A stretch of DNA of 64,000 nt from an uncultured Pseudokineococcus sp. (GTDB lineage Bacteria; Actinomycetota; Actinomycetes; Actinomycetales; Quadrisphaeraceae). The position numbers and the translations under genes are program-made. Numbering within the stretch: the first letter of the stretch is position 1; each line of letters starts with the position of its first letter. This document shows, in pieces, positions 10,757 to 20,694 of this stretch. The stretch spans positions 147,666 through 211,665 of the forward strand of contig NZ_CANMAA010000006.1 of NCBI RefSeq assembly GCF_947495735.1. The letters run 5' to 3'. The notes beneath the pieces are model-generated. The model had not been told where the DNA came from and did not search any database. It saw nothing but the letters and a program-made list of their open reading frames with translations.

Positions 10757-12130
10757 GTGGCCACCCGCACCCCCGCGCCCCGCACGTCCGCCGCGGCCCC
10801 GGGCCGGGTCCCGCGCCAGGAGGCGCGCGGCGCCGGCGCGCACCCGACGACGGCGCCGCGCGGCGGCGTCCGCGGCGCGCTCGGGCGCGCCGGCGAGGCG
10901 GTGTCCGCGTGGGTCGCGCGCGCCGACACCCCGGCCACGAGCTTCTACCTGCTCGCCGTGACGACGGGCGTCCTCGTCGTGCTCGGCCTGGTCATGGTCC
11001 TGTCCAGCTCCAGCGTCGAGTCGCTCCAGGCGGGCCTGTCGCCCTTCGCCCAGTTCACGCGGCAGCTGCTCTTCGCCGCGTTCGGCCTGCCCATGGCGTA
11101 CGCGGCCTCCCACGTGCCGGTGCGGGTGTGGAAGAGGGTCGCGTGGCCGGCCGTCGCGCTGGCCGCGGTGCTGCAGCTCCTCGTCTACACGCCGCTGGGC
11201 TACGGGTCCGGCGGCAACCGCAACTGGGTCTCCTTCGGCCCGCTCAACGTCCAGCCGGCCGAGTTCGTCAAGCTGGCGCTCGCCGTCTGGTGCGCCGCCG
11301 TGCTGGTCCGCAAGGCGCCGCTGCTGCGCGACTGGAGGCACGTCGTCGTCCCCGTCGTCCCGGTGGCCGGCGGCCTCCTCGGCCTGGTCCTGCTCGGCCG
11401 TGACCTCGGCACCGGGATGGTCGTCATGCTCGTCATCGCGGCCGCCCTGTGGGTCGCCGGGGTGCCGCTGAAGATCCTGCTCTGGCCGGCCGCGGGGCTG
11501 GTCGCGGTCGCCGCCGTGCTCGTCGTGACGAGCCAGAACCGCATGAGCCGGATCGGGGACTTCCTCTCGGGCGACTGCGACCCGCAGGGCGGCTGCTACC
11601 AGTCGGCGCACGGCCTCATGGCCCTCGCCGGCGGGGGGATCACCGGGCTCGGGCTCGGCTCGAGCCGGGAGAAGTGGTCCTACCTGCCCGAGGCGCACAA
11701 CGACTTCATCTTCTCGATCATCGGCGAGGAGCTCGGCCTGCTCGGCACCCTGCTGGTGCTCGTCCTGTTCGGCGCCCTCGCCGTCGGCTGCATGCGCGTC
11801 ATCCGGCGGCACGAGGACCCGTTCGCCAAGATCGTGACCGCCGGCGTCATGGCCTGGGTGGTGGGCCAGGCGCTGGTCAACATGGGGGTGGTCCTCGGCC
11901 TCGTGCCGGTGATCGGCGTGCCGCTGCCCCTCGTCAGCGCCGGAGGGTCCGCGCTCGTGGCGACGCTGCTGGCCCTCGGCGTCGTGCTCTCCTTCGCGCG
12001 CAGCGAGCCCGGCGCCCCCGCGCTGCTCGCGACGCGGGCCGGGGTGGTCCGCCGCTCGCTCGTGGTCGCGGCGTCGCCGCTGGCCCGGCGCGGGGCCCGC
12101 CGCCGCGGCGACGCGCGGGGCGCCCGGTGA
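10757..12130 (+). CDS. ftsW: Septal peptidoglycan glycosyltransferase FtsW (SEDS)
   Basis: A 457-residue SEDS protein with about ten membrane segments from residue 60 on. Residues 1-55 are a basic cytoplasmic tail. Recognisable pieces are [11 protein letters not shown], the [21 protein letters not shown] loop, DLGTGMVVM and the C-terminal [18 protein letters not shown]. It polymerises lipid II at the septum together with FtsI. GTG 10757 is 3 nt after the murD stop. The end overlaps murG by GTGA. The rod-elongation paralogue RodA is less likely given the cluster. Confidence 0.95.
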   Translation: MATRTPAPRTSAAAPGRVPRQEARGAGAHPTTAPRGGVRGALGRAGEAVSAWVARADTPATSFYLLAVTTGVLVVLGLVMVLSSSSVESLQAGLSPFAQFTRQLLFAAFGLPMAYAASHVPVRVWKRVAWPAVALAAVLQLLVYTPLGYGSGGNRNWVSFGPLNVQPAEFVKLALAVWCAAVLVRKAPLLRDWRHVVVPVVPVAGGLLGLVLLGRDLGTGMVVMLVIAAALWVAGVPLKILLWPAAGLVAVAAVLVVTSQNRMSRIGDFLSGDCDPQGGCYQSAHGLMALAGGGITGLGLGSSREKWSYLPEAHNDFIFSIIGEELGLLGTLLVLVLFGALAVGCMRVIRRHEDPFAKIVTAGVMAWVVGQALVNMGVVLGLVPVIGVPLPLVSAGGSALVATLLALGVVLSFARSEPGAPALLATRAGVVRRSLVVAASPLARRGARRRGDARGAR

Positions 12131-13311
12131 CCGCTCCGGAGGGTCTCGCGGGCGGCCCGGCCGCCGAGCCGGCGGCACCCCCGCGCGCGGACGGCGCCCG
12201 GGGGCGCCCGCCGTCGGTGCTGCTCGCCGGGGGCGGGACGGCCGGCCACGTGAACCCCATGCTGGCCCTGGCCGACGCCCTGCGCCGGCGCCACTCCGAC
12301 GCCTCCCTGCTCGCGCTGGGCACCGAGGCCGGCCTGGAGTCCCGCCTCGTCCCCGCGCGCGGCTACGAGCTCGCGATCGTCCCGCGGGTGCCGCTGCCCC
12401 GCCGTCCCTCGCCCGCGCTGCTGTCGCTGCCCGGGCGCCTGCGCGCCGCCGTCGTCGCCGCGGACCGGGCCATCGCCGCCTGCGGGCCGCACGGCGCCGA
12501 CGTCGTCGTCGGGATGGGCGGCTACGTCGCGGTCCCGGCCTACCTGGCCGCCCGCCGGCGGGGCGTGCCGGTGGTGGTCCACGAGCAGAACGCGAGCCCC
12601 GGGATCGCCAACCGCCTGGGCGCCCGACTCACCCGGCACGTCGCCACGACCTTCCCCGGCACCCCGCTGCGCGGCGCCGTGCGGGTCGGGCTCCCCATGT
12701 CGCCCGCGCTCGCGCACCTCGACCGGGCCGCGGTGCGCGCGGAGGCGGTCGAGCACTTCGGGCTCGACCCCGCCCGTCCCACCCTGCTCGTCGTCGGCGG
12801 CTCGCTGGGCGCCCAGCGGCTCAACGAGGCCGTCGCGGGGGCCTGGTCGGACGTCGCCGCGGCGGGCGTCCAGGTGCTGCACCTGACCGGCGCCGGCAAG
12901 GTCGTCCCCCGGGCCGACGGGGGAGAGGGGTCGGGAGGACCGGTGCACCGCGTGCTGGAGTACAGCGACCGGATGGACCTCGCCTACGCGGCGGCCGACG
13001 CCGCCCTGTGCCGCTCCGGCGCGGGCACCGTCTGCGAGGTCAGCGCCGTGGGGCTGCCGGCGGCGTTCGTCCCGCTGCCCGTCGGCAACGGCGAGCAGCG
13101 CCGCAACGCCCAGCCGGTCGTCGCCGCCGGCGGGGCCCTGCTCGTGTCCGACGCCGACCTCGACGCCGCGTGGCTGCGGCACGAGCTGCTCCCGCTCCTG
13201 CTCGACCCGCCGCGGCTCGCCTCGATGGCGGCGGCCGCGCAGGCCAGCGCCGTCCGGGACGCCGACGAGCGGCTCGCCGACCTCGTGCTCGCCGCGGCGG
13301 TCGGCTCGTGA
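12127..13311 (+). CDS. murG: Lipid II synthase MurG
   Basis: A 394-residue GT28 glycosyltransferase that adds GlcNAc to lipid I on the inner membrane face. The first 30 residues are an Ala/Pro extension. [10 protein letters not shown] at 35-44 is the N-terminal diphosphate/lipid loop. Further on are [22 protein letters not shown] and [22 protein letters not shown], the UDP-GlcNAc-binding signature. The start is GTG in a GTGA overlap with ftsW; it overlaps murC the same way. Confidence 0.96.
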   Translation: MTAPEGLAGGPAAEPAAPPRADGARGRPPSVLLAGGGTAGHVNPMLALADALRRRHSDASLLALGTEAGLESRLVPARGYELAIVPRVPLPRRPSPALLSLPGRLRAAVVAADRAIAACGPHGADVVVGMGGYVAVPAYLAARRRGVPVVVHEQNASPGIANRLGARLTRHVATTFPGTPLRGAVRVGLPMSPALAHLDRAAVRAEAVEHFGLDPARPTLLVVGGSLGAQRLNEAVAGAWSDVAAAGVQVLHLTGAGKVVPRADGGEGSGGPVHRVLEYSDRMDLAYAAADAALCRSGAGTVCEVSAVGLPAAFVPLPVGNGEQRRNAQPVVAAGGALLVSDADLDAAWLRHELLPLLLDPPRLASMAAAAQASAVRDADERLADLVLAAAVGS

Positions 13312-14921
13312 GCCTCCGGTCGCCCGTGGTGGACGGCCCCCCCGGCGTCGAGGACCTCCTCGGCGGCGACGTGCCGCTCGCCTTCGACGTCACCGAGCCC
13401 GTGCCGGCCGCCGCCGACCTCGGCGGGGTCCACCTCGTGGGCGTCGGCGGCGTCGGCATGTCCGGCATCGCCCGGGTCCTGCTGGCCCGGGGGCTGCGGG
13501 TGAGCGGCAGCGACGCGAAGGACGTGCCCGTGCTCGCCGCGCTGCGCGCCGTCGGCGGGCGGGTCGCCGCCGGCTTCGACCCCGCGCGCCTGGAGGGGGC
13601 CGGCACGGTGGTGGCCGGCTCGGCGATCCGGGCCGACAACCCCGAGCTCGTGGCCGCCCGCGAGCAGGGCCTGCGCGTGCTGCACCGCTCGCAGGGCCTG
13701 CAGGCGCTCATGGCCGACCGCCGCGCGGTCGCCGTGGCCGGGACCAACGGCAAGACGACGACGACCTCCATGCTCGTCGTGGCCCTGCAGCACGCGGGGC
13801 TGGACCCCTCCTTCGCCGTCGGGGGGGAGCTGACCGGCGCCGGCACGAACGCCCACGACGGCACCGGCGACCTCTTCGTCGCCGAGGCCGACGAGTCGGA
13901 CGCCTCGTTCCTCGTCTACGCCCCCGAGCTGACCGTCGTGACGAACGTGCAGCCCGACCACCTCGACCACTACGGCGACGCCCGCACCGTCGAGCGCGCG
14001 TTCGGCGCCCTCGCGCGGCGGGTGCGCCCGGGCGGGGTGCTCGTCGTGTGCGCCGACGACCCCGGTGCCGCCCGCCTCGGCGACGCCGTGGTCCGCGCGG
14101 GCGAGCGGGAGCCGGGCGCGTGGCCCCGGGTGGTGACCTACGGCCTGTCCGCCGGGGCGGACGTCCGCCTCGAGGACCTCGCGCCCGTCGGCGGGAGCAT
14201 CTCCTTCTCCCTCGTGGACGCGGGCCGGCGGGTGGGCGCCGTGCACCTGGCCGTCCCGGGCGTCCACAACGCGCTCGACGCGGCGGCGGCCTACACGGCG
14301 GCCACGCGGCTCGGCGTCGACCCGGGCACCGCCGTCGCCGGGCTGGAGCGGTTCACGGGCACGCGGCGGCGCTTCGAGGACCGGGGGCGCGCCGGCGGCG
14401 TCCGCGTCTACGACGACTACGCGCACAACCCCGCGAAGGTCGCGGCCGCCGTGGCCACCGGCCGGCAGGTGGCGGGGGAGGGGCGGCTCGTCGCCGTCTT
14501 CCAGCCCCACCTCTACAGCCGCACCCTCGACTTCGCGGCGGAGTTCGGCACCGCCCTCGGCGCGGCCGACGAGGTCGTCGTGATGGACGTCTACGCGGCG
14601 CGGGAGGACCCGGTGCCCGGGGTGACGGGCGGCCTCGTCGCGCGGGCCGTGCCCCTGCCGGGCGACCGGGTGGTCTACGTGCCGTCCTGGGGCGACGTCG
14701 CCCGCGAGGCCGTCCGTCGCGCCCGGCCCGGGGACCTCGTGCTCACCATCGGCGCCGGGGACGTGACGATGGTCGCCCGCGAGGTCCTCGGCGAGCTCGA
14801 GCGACGGGACCCCGACGGCACGGCGCCTGGTGGCGGGTCCCCTGCCGGCGGGTCCGCTGACCGCGGGCCGGGGCACGACGGCGGAGAGACCGAGGTCCGC
14901 GGCGGGGCAGGGGCGGCGTGA
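13308..14921 (+). CDS. murC: UDP-MurNAc:L-Ala ligase MurC
   Basis: A 537-residue Mur ligase, first of the peptide-adding steps. The N-terminal domain reads [18 protein letters not shown], diagnostic of MurC. The central ATP loop reads [11 protein letters not shown]; most MurC proteins have His (GTHGK) at the third place, so this one carries the MurD/E-like Asn. [10 protein letters not shown] and [11 protein letters not shown] follow, then [13 protein letters not shown] and FQPHLYSRT in the C-terminal domain. The last 45 residues are Gly/Pro-rich. GTGA overlaps sit at both ends. Confidence 0.95.
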   Translation: MSLRSPVVDGPPGVEDLLGGDVPLAFDVTEPVPAAADLGGVHLVGVGGVGMSGIARVLLARGLRVSGSDAKDVPVLAALRAVGGRVAAGFDPARLEGAGTVVAGSAIRADNPELVAAREQGLRVLHRSQGLQALMADRRAVAVAGTNGKTTTTSMLVVALQHAGLDPSFAVGGELTGAGTNAHDGTGDLFVAEADESDASFLVYAPELTVVTNVQPDHLDHYGDARTVERAFGALARRVRPGGVLVVCADDPGAARLGDAVVRAGEREPGAWPRVVTYGLSAGADVRLEDLAPVGGSISFSLVDAGRRVGAVHLAVPGVHNALDAAAAYTAATRLGVDPGTAVAGLERFTGTRRRFEDRGRAGGVRVYDDYAHNPAKVAAAVATGRQVAGEGRLVAVFQPHLYSRTLDFAAEFGTALGAADEVVVMDVYAAREDPVPGVTGGLVARAVPLPGDRVVYVPSWGDVAREAVRRARPGDLVLTIGAGDVTMVAREVLGELERRDPDGTAPGGGSPAGGSADRGPGHDGGETEVRGGAGAA

Positions 14922-16141
14922 GCCGCCGACCGCTCGCGCCGCGCTCGCGGCCCGCGCCGCCGGAGCCCCGGGCGCCGCAGCCCGCTGACCACGAGGACCT
15001 AGCCGACCACGAGGACCTGGCCGACCACGAGGACCTCGCTGACCACGACGACCTCCGGACCTCCGGCGCCCCGCGCCGGGACGCGGCGGAGCCCGGCCTG
15101 CTCGCGCCCGGCGACCGGGGCGACGGGGCGCCGGTCCGCGACGGGCGCAGCGCGGGCGGGGACCCCGCGTCGCCGGCGGTCGCGCACGACGGCGGGCACC
15201 AGCCGGGCGGCGCGTCGGCCTCCGGCGTCCGGCCGTCGCCGGGTGGTCCGCCCTCGCGGCTCCGGGCCGGGGCCTCGCCCGCCGTCCCCGGCCGCCCGGC
15301 CGCGCCGGGTGCCGTGCACCTGCGCCGCTCCTCGCCGCGCTCGAGCGCGGCACCCTCCGGGCAGGCGCCCTCAGCCGTCCTGCGCGTCCCCCGGCGAGCG
15401 GGAGCGACCGGGGGCAGCACCCCGGACACGGCTCGGCGCTTCGCCGAGCGGTCGCGCCGTCGTCGGCGCAGCGCCCTGGCGCCGGTGCTCGCCGGCCTGG
15501 CCGCGCTCCTCGTGGTCGCGGGCCTCGCCTACGTCGTCCTCTGGTCGCCGCTGCTGGAGGTGCGCGAGGTCGGGGTGGTCGGTCTCGAGCGCCTGGACCG
15601 CCAGGTCGTCGCCGACGTGGTCGACCCCGCCCGCGGCACCCCGCTGGCGCGCGTGGACACGGGGTCGCTGGAGGAGCGCCTCGAGGCCGTCCCCCTCGTG
15701 GACTCCGTCGTCGTGGCGCGCGCGTGGCCCTCGAGGCTCGAGGCGCGCGTCGTCGAGCGGGTGCCGGTGGCCGCCGTGGCCGCGCCCGAGGGGGGCTTCG
15801 GCGTGGTGGACCGCACCGGCCTCACGCTCTTCACCACCCCCGACGCACCGGTGGACGTCCCGCTGGTCGAGGTGGACCTCGCCGCCGCGGGGCCCGCGAC
15901 GGTGGAGGCGGTGACGCAGGTGCTCGACGAGCTGCCGCCCGCGCTGCGCGCCGAGGTGGCCACGGCCGGCGGCACGAGCCGCGACGACGTGATGCTGGAC
16001 CTGCGCTCGGGCGCCCGGGTCGCGTGGGGCGGGGCGGAGAGCACGCCCCTGAAGGCGGACGTGCTCACCGCGCTGCTGCAGCGCCCGGCCGCCGTCTACG
16101 ACGTCAGCGTCCCCGAGGCACCCGTCACCCGCGCGGGCTGA
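14918..16141 (+). CDS. ftsQ: Cell division protein FtsQ (POTRA domain)
   Basis: A 407-residue bitopic protein in the ftsQ position between murC and ftsZ. Residues 1-185 are a long disordered cytoplasmic tail, which includes four ADHEDL-type hexapeptide repeats at 23-46. One membrane segment spans about 187-208. The periplasmic POTRA domain follows ([13 protein letters not shown] to about 280) and then the FtsQ beta domain. FtsQ scaffolds FtsL/B and controls FtsWI. The start is GTG in a GTGA overlap with murC. It is much longer than typical because of the tail. Confidence 0.9.
   Translation: MSRRPLAPRSRPAPPEPRAPQPADHEDLADHEDLADHEDLADHDDLRTSGAPRRDAAEPGLLAPGDRGDGAPVRDGRSAGGDPASPAVAHDGGHQPGGASASGVRPSPGGPPSRLRAGASPAVPGRPAAPGAVHLRRSSPRSSAAPSGQAPSAVLRVPRRAGATGGSTPDTARRFAERSRRRRRSALAPVLAGLAALLVVAGLAYVVLWSPLLEVREVGVVGLERLDRQVVADVVDPARGTPLARVDTGSLEERLEAVPLVDSVVVARAWPSRLEARVVERVPVAAVAAPEGGFGVVDRTGLTLFTTPDAPVDVPLVEVDLAAAGPATVEAVTQVLDELPPALRAEVATAGGTSRDDVMLDLRSGARVAWGGAESTPLKADVLTALLQRPAAVYDVSVPEAPVTRAG
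14984..15055 (+). repeat. 18-bp tandem repeat x4 in ftsQ
   Basis: Four consecutive 18-bp units (14984, 15002, 15020, 15038) encode Ala-Asp-His-Glu/Asp-Asp-Leu four times in the cytoplasmic tail of FtsQ. Units differ only at a few bases, so the array is recent or under homogenisation. Confidence 0.95.
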
Positions 16142-16519
16142 CCCGCGGCGGCACCGCCCCGCAGGACCCGGGCCGCCGCCCGTGCCGGAGGTCGGCGCGC
16201 CGCACGGGGGTCGTCGCCCCTCTCGGCACGCACACGCATGCGCGTGCGACCCGGTCCGCGAGCCGCGTCCCCGTCAGCCACCCCCGCCGGCGACCCGCAG
16301 GCGTGCCCGCCCGGCCGGATCCAGACGTCGGTGTGCGCCGGCGCCGTGCGCCACGTGCACCCCGCGCCGGCGGAGCCCTCGTCCACGCACGAGGGCTGCT
16401 CGGCCCCGGAGGGCGACCCGCTCACGCGGCGATGACGCCGGTCCGGACACCCCCGGGTCGGCGGTTCCCGGCGTGTTCCCGGCGCGGCGGTCGACAGCGC
16501 CGTCCTACGGGTCCTACCG
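16142..16519. other. ftsQ-ftsZ gap, no assigned gene
   Basis: This is about 380 bp between the ftsQ stop and the ftsZ promoter region. Small open frames exist on both strands (16238-16435 plus, 65 codons; 16096-16425 minus, 109 codons) with moderately coding-like base use. Neither resembles a protein I know and the two share third positions, so composition cannot choose between them. I leave it unassigned. Confidence 0.4.
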
Positions 16520-16548
16520 TTCAGCCCAGCAGGGACCTGACATAACTA
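16520..16548 (+). promoter_or_regulatory. Probable ftsZ promoter
   Basis: TTCAGC (16520-16525), a 17-bp spacer and TAACTA(T) (16543-16549) form a plausible promoter about 75 bp before ftsZ. An AT-rich run such as CATAACTAT is exceptional in this window, which supports a regulatory role. Confidence 0.5.
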
Positions 16549-16549
16549 T

Positions 16550-16568
16550 CACCCTCTACCTGAGGGTG
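16550..16568 (+). promoter_or_regulatory. Perfect inverted repeat in ftsZ leader
   Basis: CACCCTC (16550-16556), a 5-nt loop and GAGGGTG (16562-16568) form a perfect 7-bp inverted repeat directly after the -10-like TAACTAT. It would be at or near the 5' end of the ftsZ mRNA, as a stem-loop, or act as an operator. Confidence 0.6.
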
Positions 16569-16622
16569 AAGGTCTCGGGACGCACGGCACCGGCACGAAC
16601 ACTCCAGCGAAGGGCTCGCCTC

Positions 16623-17906
16623 GTGGCATCACCGCAGAACTACCTCGCCGTCATCAAGGTCGTCGGCATCGGCGGCGGCGGGGTCAACGCCGTGAACCGG
16701 ATGATCGACGTGGGCCTCAAGGGCGTCGAGTTCATCGCGGTGAACACCGACGCCCAGGCGCTGCTCATGTCGGACGCCGACGTGAAGCTGGACGTCGGCC
16801 GCGAGCTCACGCGCGGCCTCGGCGCGGGCGCGGACCCCGAGGTCGGCCGCAAGGCCGCCGAGGACCACGCCGAGGAGATCGAGGAGGCCCTGCGCGGCGC
16901 CGACATGGTCTTCGTCACCGCCGGCGAGGGCGGCGGCACCGGCACCGGCGGGGCCCCCGTGGTGGCGCGCATCGCGCGCGAGCTCGGGGCCCTGACGATC
17001 GGCGTGGTGACCCGCCCCTTCACCTTCGAGGGGCGCCGCCGCGCGAACCAGGCCGACAGCGGGATCGAGAGCCTCCGCGAGGAGGTCGACACGCTCATCG
17101 TCATCCCCAACGACCGGCTGCTGTCGATCAGCGACCGCGCGGTGAGCATGCTCGACGCCTTCCGCTCGGCGGACCAGGTGCTGCTCTCCGGCGTCCAGGG
17201 CATCACCGACCTCATCACCACCCCGGGCCTGATCAACCTCGACTTCGCCGACGTCAAGAGCGTCATGCAGGGCGCGGGCAGCGCCCTCATGGGCATCGGG
17301 TCGGCGCGCGGCGACGACCGCGCGGTGCTCGCCTCCGAGGCGGCCATCTCCTCGCCGCTGCTCGAGGCGAGCATCGACGGGGCGCACGGCGTCCTGCTCT
17401 CCATCCAGGGCGGGTCCGACCTCGGCCTCTTCGAGATCAACGAGGCCGCGCGGCTGGTGCAGGAGGCCGCCCACCCGGAGGCCAACATCATCTTCGGCGC
17501 CGTCATCGACGACGCCCTGGGCGACGAGGTCCGCGTCACGGTCATCGCCGCGGGCTTCGACGGCGGCACGCCGTCGCGCCGCCGCGACGAGCGGGGCGCC
17601 GTCCAGGCGGCCCCGGCCCGCCAGCAGCCGGCGCGCGCCGCCGTCCCGCCCCGCCAGCAGCCGGCCCCCGCCGCCGACGACGTCCCCAGCTCGCCGTGGC
17701 CGAGCGCCCAGCAGCAGGGCCAGGGGCAGCAGCAGGGCCAGGGGTACTCCTCGGGCCAGCAGCAGGCCCAGCAGGAGCCCGAGGAGGAGGCGGCCGAGGA
17801 GCGCGACGAGCGGCCCTCGCCGCAGCCCCTCGACCAGGGGCCGGCGTGGGGCCGCGGGCAGCGCGCGGCCGACGACGACCTCGACGTCCCGGACTTCCTG
17901 CGCTGA
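16623..17906 (+). CDS. ftsZ: Cell division GTPase FtsZ
   Basis: A 427-residue tubulin homologue that polymerises into the Z-ring. Near the N-terminus [22 protein letters not shown] begins the GTPase domain. The nucleotide signature GGGTGTG is at 103-109 and the T7-loop [11 protein letters not shown] follows. After about residue 317 comes a Gln/Pro-rich linker, and the extreme end [10 protein letters not shown] is the conserved C-terminal peptide that binds SepF (and other partners). GTG 16623 has GAAGGG 8 nt ahead. It has its own promoter region in the 481-bp gap after ftsQ. The linker contains a short CAG-rich repeat (17710-17770). Confidence 0.98.
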   Translation: MASPQNYLAVIKVVGIGGGGVNAVNRMIDVGLKGVEFIAVNTDAQALLMSDADVKLDVGRELTRGLGAGADPEVGRKAAEDHAEEIEEALRGADMVFVTAGEGGGTGTGGAPVVARIARELGALTIGVVTRPFTFEGRRRANQADSGIESLREEVDTLIVIPNDRLLSISDRAVSMLDAFRSADQVLLSGVQGITDLITTPGLINLDFADVKSVMQGAGSALMGIGSARGDDRAVLASEAAISSPLLEASIDGAHGVLLSIQGGSDLGLFEINEAARLVQEAAHPEANIIFGAVIDDALGDEVRVTVIAAGFDGGTPSRRRDERGAVQAAPARQQPARAAVPPRQQPAPAADDVPSSPWPSAQQQGQGQQQGQGYSSGQQQAQQEPEEEAAEERDERPSPQPLDQGPAWGRGQRAADDDLDVPDFLR

Positions 17907-17926
17907 GCGCAGCCCGCCCCGAGCCC

Positions 17927-18826
17927 GTGCCCGCAGAGCCCGTGCCAGAGCCCGTGCCAGAGCCCGTGCCAGAGCCCGTGCCCGTGCGGGGGACCGCCCC
18001 GGCGCCCCGCAAGACACCGGGGGCGGCTCCCGCGGGCGTGCTCGCCTGGTCCCGCGCCCTGCCCGCCCCCGCCGGGGGGCGGGCGGGGCGCGGTGCTGCG
18101 CTCGCCCACACCTCCCGCGCGGGCGGCTCCTGGCGGCCCCCGGGGGCCGGGCCCGTGCCGGGGCCCTACGACGGGCTCGACCTCGCCCTGCACGTCGGGG
18201 ACGACGAGGCGGCAGTGCGCGCCTCCCGCCGCGCGCTGGCCGAGGACCTCGCGACGCGGGGGGCGCGGGGCGTGCGCTACCTCCAGCAGGTGCACGGCGC
18301 CGACGTCGCGCTCGTCACGGCGGACGCCGCCGGGGACGACGCGCCGGACGTGCCCGCCGTCGACGCCGCGGTGACGGCCGCGCCCGGCGTGGTGCTGGCC
18401 GTGCTCGTGGCGGACTGCGTCCCGGTGCTCCTCGCGGACCCGGCCGCCGGCGTCGTCGGCGTCGCGCACGCCGGGCGGCGCGGCGCCATCGCCGGGACGG
18501 CGCTGCGCGCCGTGGAGGCCATGCGGGAGCTGGGCGCCCGCGAGGTCTCCGCCGTGCTCGGGCCGAGCATCTGCGGCCGCTGCTACGAGGTCCCGGCGGC
18601 GCTGCGCGCGCAGGTCGCGGCCCAGGACCCCGTGATGGCGACGACCACGTGGGACGGCGCGCCGGCGCTCGACGTCGCCGCCCTCGTGCTCGAGCAGCTG
18701 GTGGGGGCCGGAGTGCGCGCCGAGCAGCTGCCCGGCTGCACCGCCGAGCGCGCCGACCTGTGGTCCTACCGGCGCGACGGCGCCGCCAGCGGCCGCTTCG
18801 CCGGCCTGGCGTGGGTGCCGGCGTGA
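17927..18826 (+). CDS. pgeF: Purine nucleoside phosphorylase/laccase-domain protein PgeF (YfiH family)
   Basis: A multicopper-polyphenol-oxidase-fold protein of the YfiH/PgeF family, the usual gene after ftsZ in actinobacteria. Members act on muropeptide precursors or as purine nucleoside phosphorylases. Zinc/active-site motifs are QQVHGADV, VADCVPVLL and GVAHAGRRGAI. The start is uncertain: in-frame GTGs lie at 17927, 17942, 17954, 17966, 17978, 17984 and 18038, five of them generated by a 12-bp repeat, and none has a clear ribosome site. Starting at 18038 gives 262 aa, closest to the family; 17927 gives 299. The end overlaps yggS (GTGA). Confidence 0.85.
   Translation: MPAEPVPEPVPEPVPEPVPVRGTAPAPRKTPGAAPAGVLAWSRALPAPAGGRAGRGAALAHTSRAGGSWRPPGAGPVPGPYDGLDLALHVGDDEAAVRASRRALAEDLATRGARGVRYLQQVHGADVALVTADAAGDDAPDVPAVDAAVTAAPGVVLAVLVADCVPVLLADPAAGVVGVAHAGRRGAIAGTALRAVEAMRELGAREVSAVLGPSICGRCYEVPAALRAQVAAQDPVMATTTWDGAPALDVAALVLEQLVGAGVRAEQLPGCTAERADLWSYRRDGAASGRFAGLAWVPA
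17935..17982 (+). repeat. 12-bp tandem repeat x4 at pgeF start
   Basis: The unit AGAGCCCGTGCC repeats four times. Each copy carries a GTG in the pgeF frame (Glu-Pro-Val-Pro), so the array multiplies candidate start codons. Confidence 0.9.
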
Positions 18827-19629
18827 GCGCGGTCGGGGAGGACGGGCCGGACGCCCGCGCCGCGGCGGACGCCCGTGCCGCGGCAGACGCCCGCGCCGCG
18901 GCGGACGCCGGCGCCCGCGCCGACGAGCTCGCCGAGGCCCTGGCGGCGCTGCGGCGCCGCGTCGAGGGCGCGTGCGCGGCGGTGGGGCGCGACCCCGCCG
19001 GCGTCCAGGTCGTGGTCACCACCAAGACGTTCCCGGCCTCCGACGTCGTGCACCTGGCGGCCCTGGGGGTGCGCGACGTCGGCGAGGCCCGCGAGCAGGA
19101 GGCGCGCGCCAAGCGCGCGGAGGTCCTGGAGGCGGCGGGCCGGAGCGCGCTCGACCTCCGCTGGCACTTCCTGGGCCGGCTGCAGCGCAACAAGGCGGGC
19201 GCCGTCGCGTCCTGGGCGCACCTGGTGCACTCCTGCGACAGCGAGCGCCTCGCGGACGCGCTCGGCCGGGGCGCCGAGCGCGCCGGCCGCGAGCTGGGCG
19301 TGCTCGTGCAGGCCGACCTGGAGGGCGAGGAGGGGGACGCCGGCCGCGGCGGCGCCCCCGCCGGGGAGGTGCCGGCCCTCGCCGACCACGTGGCCGCCGC
19401 GCCCGGGCTGCGCCTGGCGGGCCTCATGGCGGTCGCCCCGCGCGGCGCCGACCCCGCGGCGTCCTTCGCCCGCCTGGCGGAGCTGGCGTCGCGCGTGCGC
19501 GCCGACCACCCCGGCGCCGACGTGCTGTCGGCGGGCATGAGCGAGGACCTCGAGCAGGCGGTCGCCGCGGGCGCCACGCACCTGCGTGTCGGGCGCGCCG
19601 TCCTCGGGGGCCGTCCGCCGACCGGGTAG
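18823..19629 (+). CDS. yggS: PLP homeostasis protein YggS (PLPBP family)
   Basis: A 268-residue pyridoxal-phosphate-binding protein of the YggS/PROSC family, a TIM-barrel PLP carrier without known enzymatic activity. The PLP lysine lies in [31 protein letters not shown] and the C-terminal [27 protein letters not shown] are family signatures. Residues about 10-27 are three DARAAA repeats encoded by an 18-bp tandem. It starts GTGA-coupled to pgeF. Its TAG stop is the first half of a TAGCGT -10-like hexamer that may drive sepF. Confidence 0.93.
   Translation: MSAVGEDGPDARAAADARAAADARAAADAGARADELAEALAALRRRVEGACAAVGRDPAGVQVVVTTKTFPASDVVHLAALGVRDVGEAREQEARAKRAEVLEAAGRSALDLRWHFLGRLQRNKAGAVASWAHLVHSCDSERLADALGRGAERAGRELGVLVQADLEGEEGDAGRGGAPAGEVPALADHVAAAPGLRLAGLMAVAPRGADPAASFARLAELASRVRADHPGADVLSAGMSEDLEQAVAAGATHLRVGRAVLGGRPPTG
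18850..18903 (+). repeat. 18-bp tandem repeat x3 in yggS
   Basis: Three 18-bp units (18850, 18868, 18886) encode Asp-Ala-Arg-Ala-Ala-Ala three times at the YggS N-terminus. Confidence 0.9.
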
Positions 19630-19632
19630 CGT
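19627..19632 (+). promoter_or_regulatory. -10-like hexamer for sepF
   Basis: TAGCGT overlaps the yggS stop codon. The sepF ATG is 82 nt downstream, so this would give a conventional leader with a ribosome site. Confidence 0.35.
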
Positions 19633-19714
19633 CCTCCGCGAAGCCCCGCCTGCGGGAAGGGCACCACCAGGCACGCGAGGGCACCGCACGCACAGCGGGC
19701 AGCGAGGGAGCGAC

Positions 19715-20263
19715 ATGGCAGGCGCGCTGCGCAGGACGATGGTCTACCTCGGCCTGGCGGAGGAGGACCCCCGCGAGGACGAGCTCGACGCCTACGAGGG
19801 CGAGGAGCGCCGGGACGAGCGCGAGCCGCAGCGCTCCGTGGAGCGCGCCGGCGCACACCGCGCGCCCGAGCGGACCACCGACCACGAGCCCAGGTCCGAG
19901 CACCGGGCCGCCGTCACGCCGATCACCCGGGAGCGCTCCATGTCACGCGTCGTGCCCGAGCCGCTGGGGGGCGACCTCAGCCGCATCACGACCATCCACC
20001 CGCGCAGCTACAACGAGGCCAAGGCCATCGGGGAGAGCTTCCGCGAGTCGGTGCCGGTCATCATGAACCTCACCGACATGGACGACGCCGACGCCAAGCG
20101 GCTGGTGGACTTCTCCGCCGGGCTGGTGTTCGGGCTGCGGGGCTCGATCGAGCGGGTCACCAGCAAGGTGTTCCTGCTCTCGCCCGCGCACGTCGAGGTC
20201 ACCGCCGAGCAGGCCACCCCGCAGCGGACGGGCACCTCGAGCTCCTTCTTCAACCAGAGCTAG
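19715..20263 (+). CDS. sepF: Cell division protein SepF
   Basis: A 182-residue SepF. The N-terminal amphipathic helix ([14 protein letters not shown]) anchors to the membrane, a charged linker follows, and the core domain (about 85-165) contains [42 protein letters not shown] and [10 protein letters not shown]. In actinobacteria, which lack FtsA, SepF is the main membrane anchor for FtsZ and binds its C-terminal peptide. I chose ATG 19715 with GAGGGAG ahead; an upstream in-frame ATG at 19586 lies within yggS and lacks support. Confidence 0.96.
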   Translation: MAGALRRTMVYLGLAEEDPREDELDAYEGEERRDEREPQRSVERAGAHRAPERTTDHEPRSEHRAAVTPITRERSMSRVVPEPLGGDLSRITTIHPRSYNEAKAIGESFRESVPVIMNLTDMDDADAKRLVDFSAGLVFGLRGSIERVTSKVFLLSPAHVEVTAEQATPQRTGTSSSFFNQS

Positions 20264-20269
20264 GGCGCC

Positions 20270-20569
20270 GTGTCGTTCCTCTTCAGCCTGCTCGCCCTCC
20301 TGGTCCTGCTCTACATCGTCGTCCTGCTCGGTCGGCTGGTGCTGGACTGGATCCAGGTCTTCTCGCGCGACTGGCGCCCCTCGGGCTTCGTGCTCGTGGT
20401 CGCCGAGGGGGTCTACTCCCTCACCGACCCGCCGCTGCGCGCGCTCCGGCGCGTGATCAAGCCGATCCGGCTCGGGCAGGTCCAGCTCGACCTCGCCTTC
20501 ATCGTGCTGTTCTTCGGCCTGAGCATCCTGCGCTCGGTGCTGCTCGAGCTCGCGGCGCGGACCGTCTGA
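20270..20569 (+). CDS. YggT family membrane protein
   Basis: A 99-residue integral membrane protein with two YggT segments (about 3-25 and 72-92) and the connecting DPPLRALRRVIKPIRLG, the family motif. The function is not firmly known; in this phylum the gene sits between sepF and divIVA and is presumed to act in division or envelope assembly. GTG 20270 is 6 nt after the sepF stop. Confidence 0.92.
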   Translation: MSFLFSLLALLVLLYIVVLLGRLVLDWIQVFSRDWRPSGFVLVVAEGVYSLTDPPLRALRRVIKPIRLGQVQLDLAFIVLFFGLSILRSVLLELAARTV

Positions 20570-20694
20570 CCCGGACCCAGGTCCCCGGCGACCCGGTGCG
20601 TCGCGGCGGCGGGGGGCCCGGTCCACGCGGTCCGCTACCGTCGTCCCTGCTCACGCGGACGGCGTGGCCCGACCCAGGACAGAGGTGGATGCTC

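Noticed and set aside
9131..12178. 1015-codon minus-strand frame opposite murD/ftsW
   Set aside because: Shadow frame; murD and ftsW on the plus strand are intact and recognisable.
14918..17906. Absence of ftsA next to ftsQ-ftsZ
   Set aside because: Normal for actinobacteria, which use SepF as the main anchor; sepF is present.
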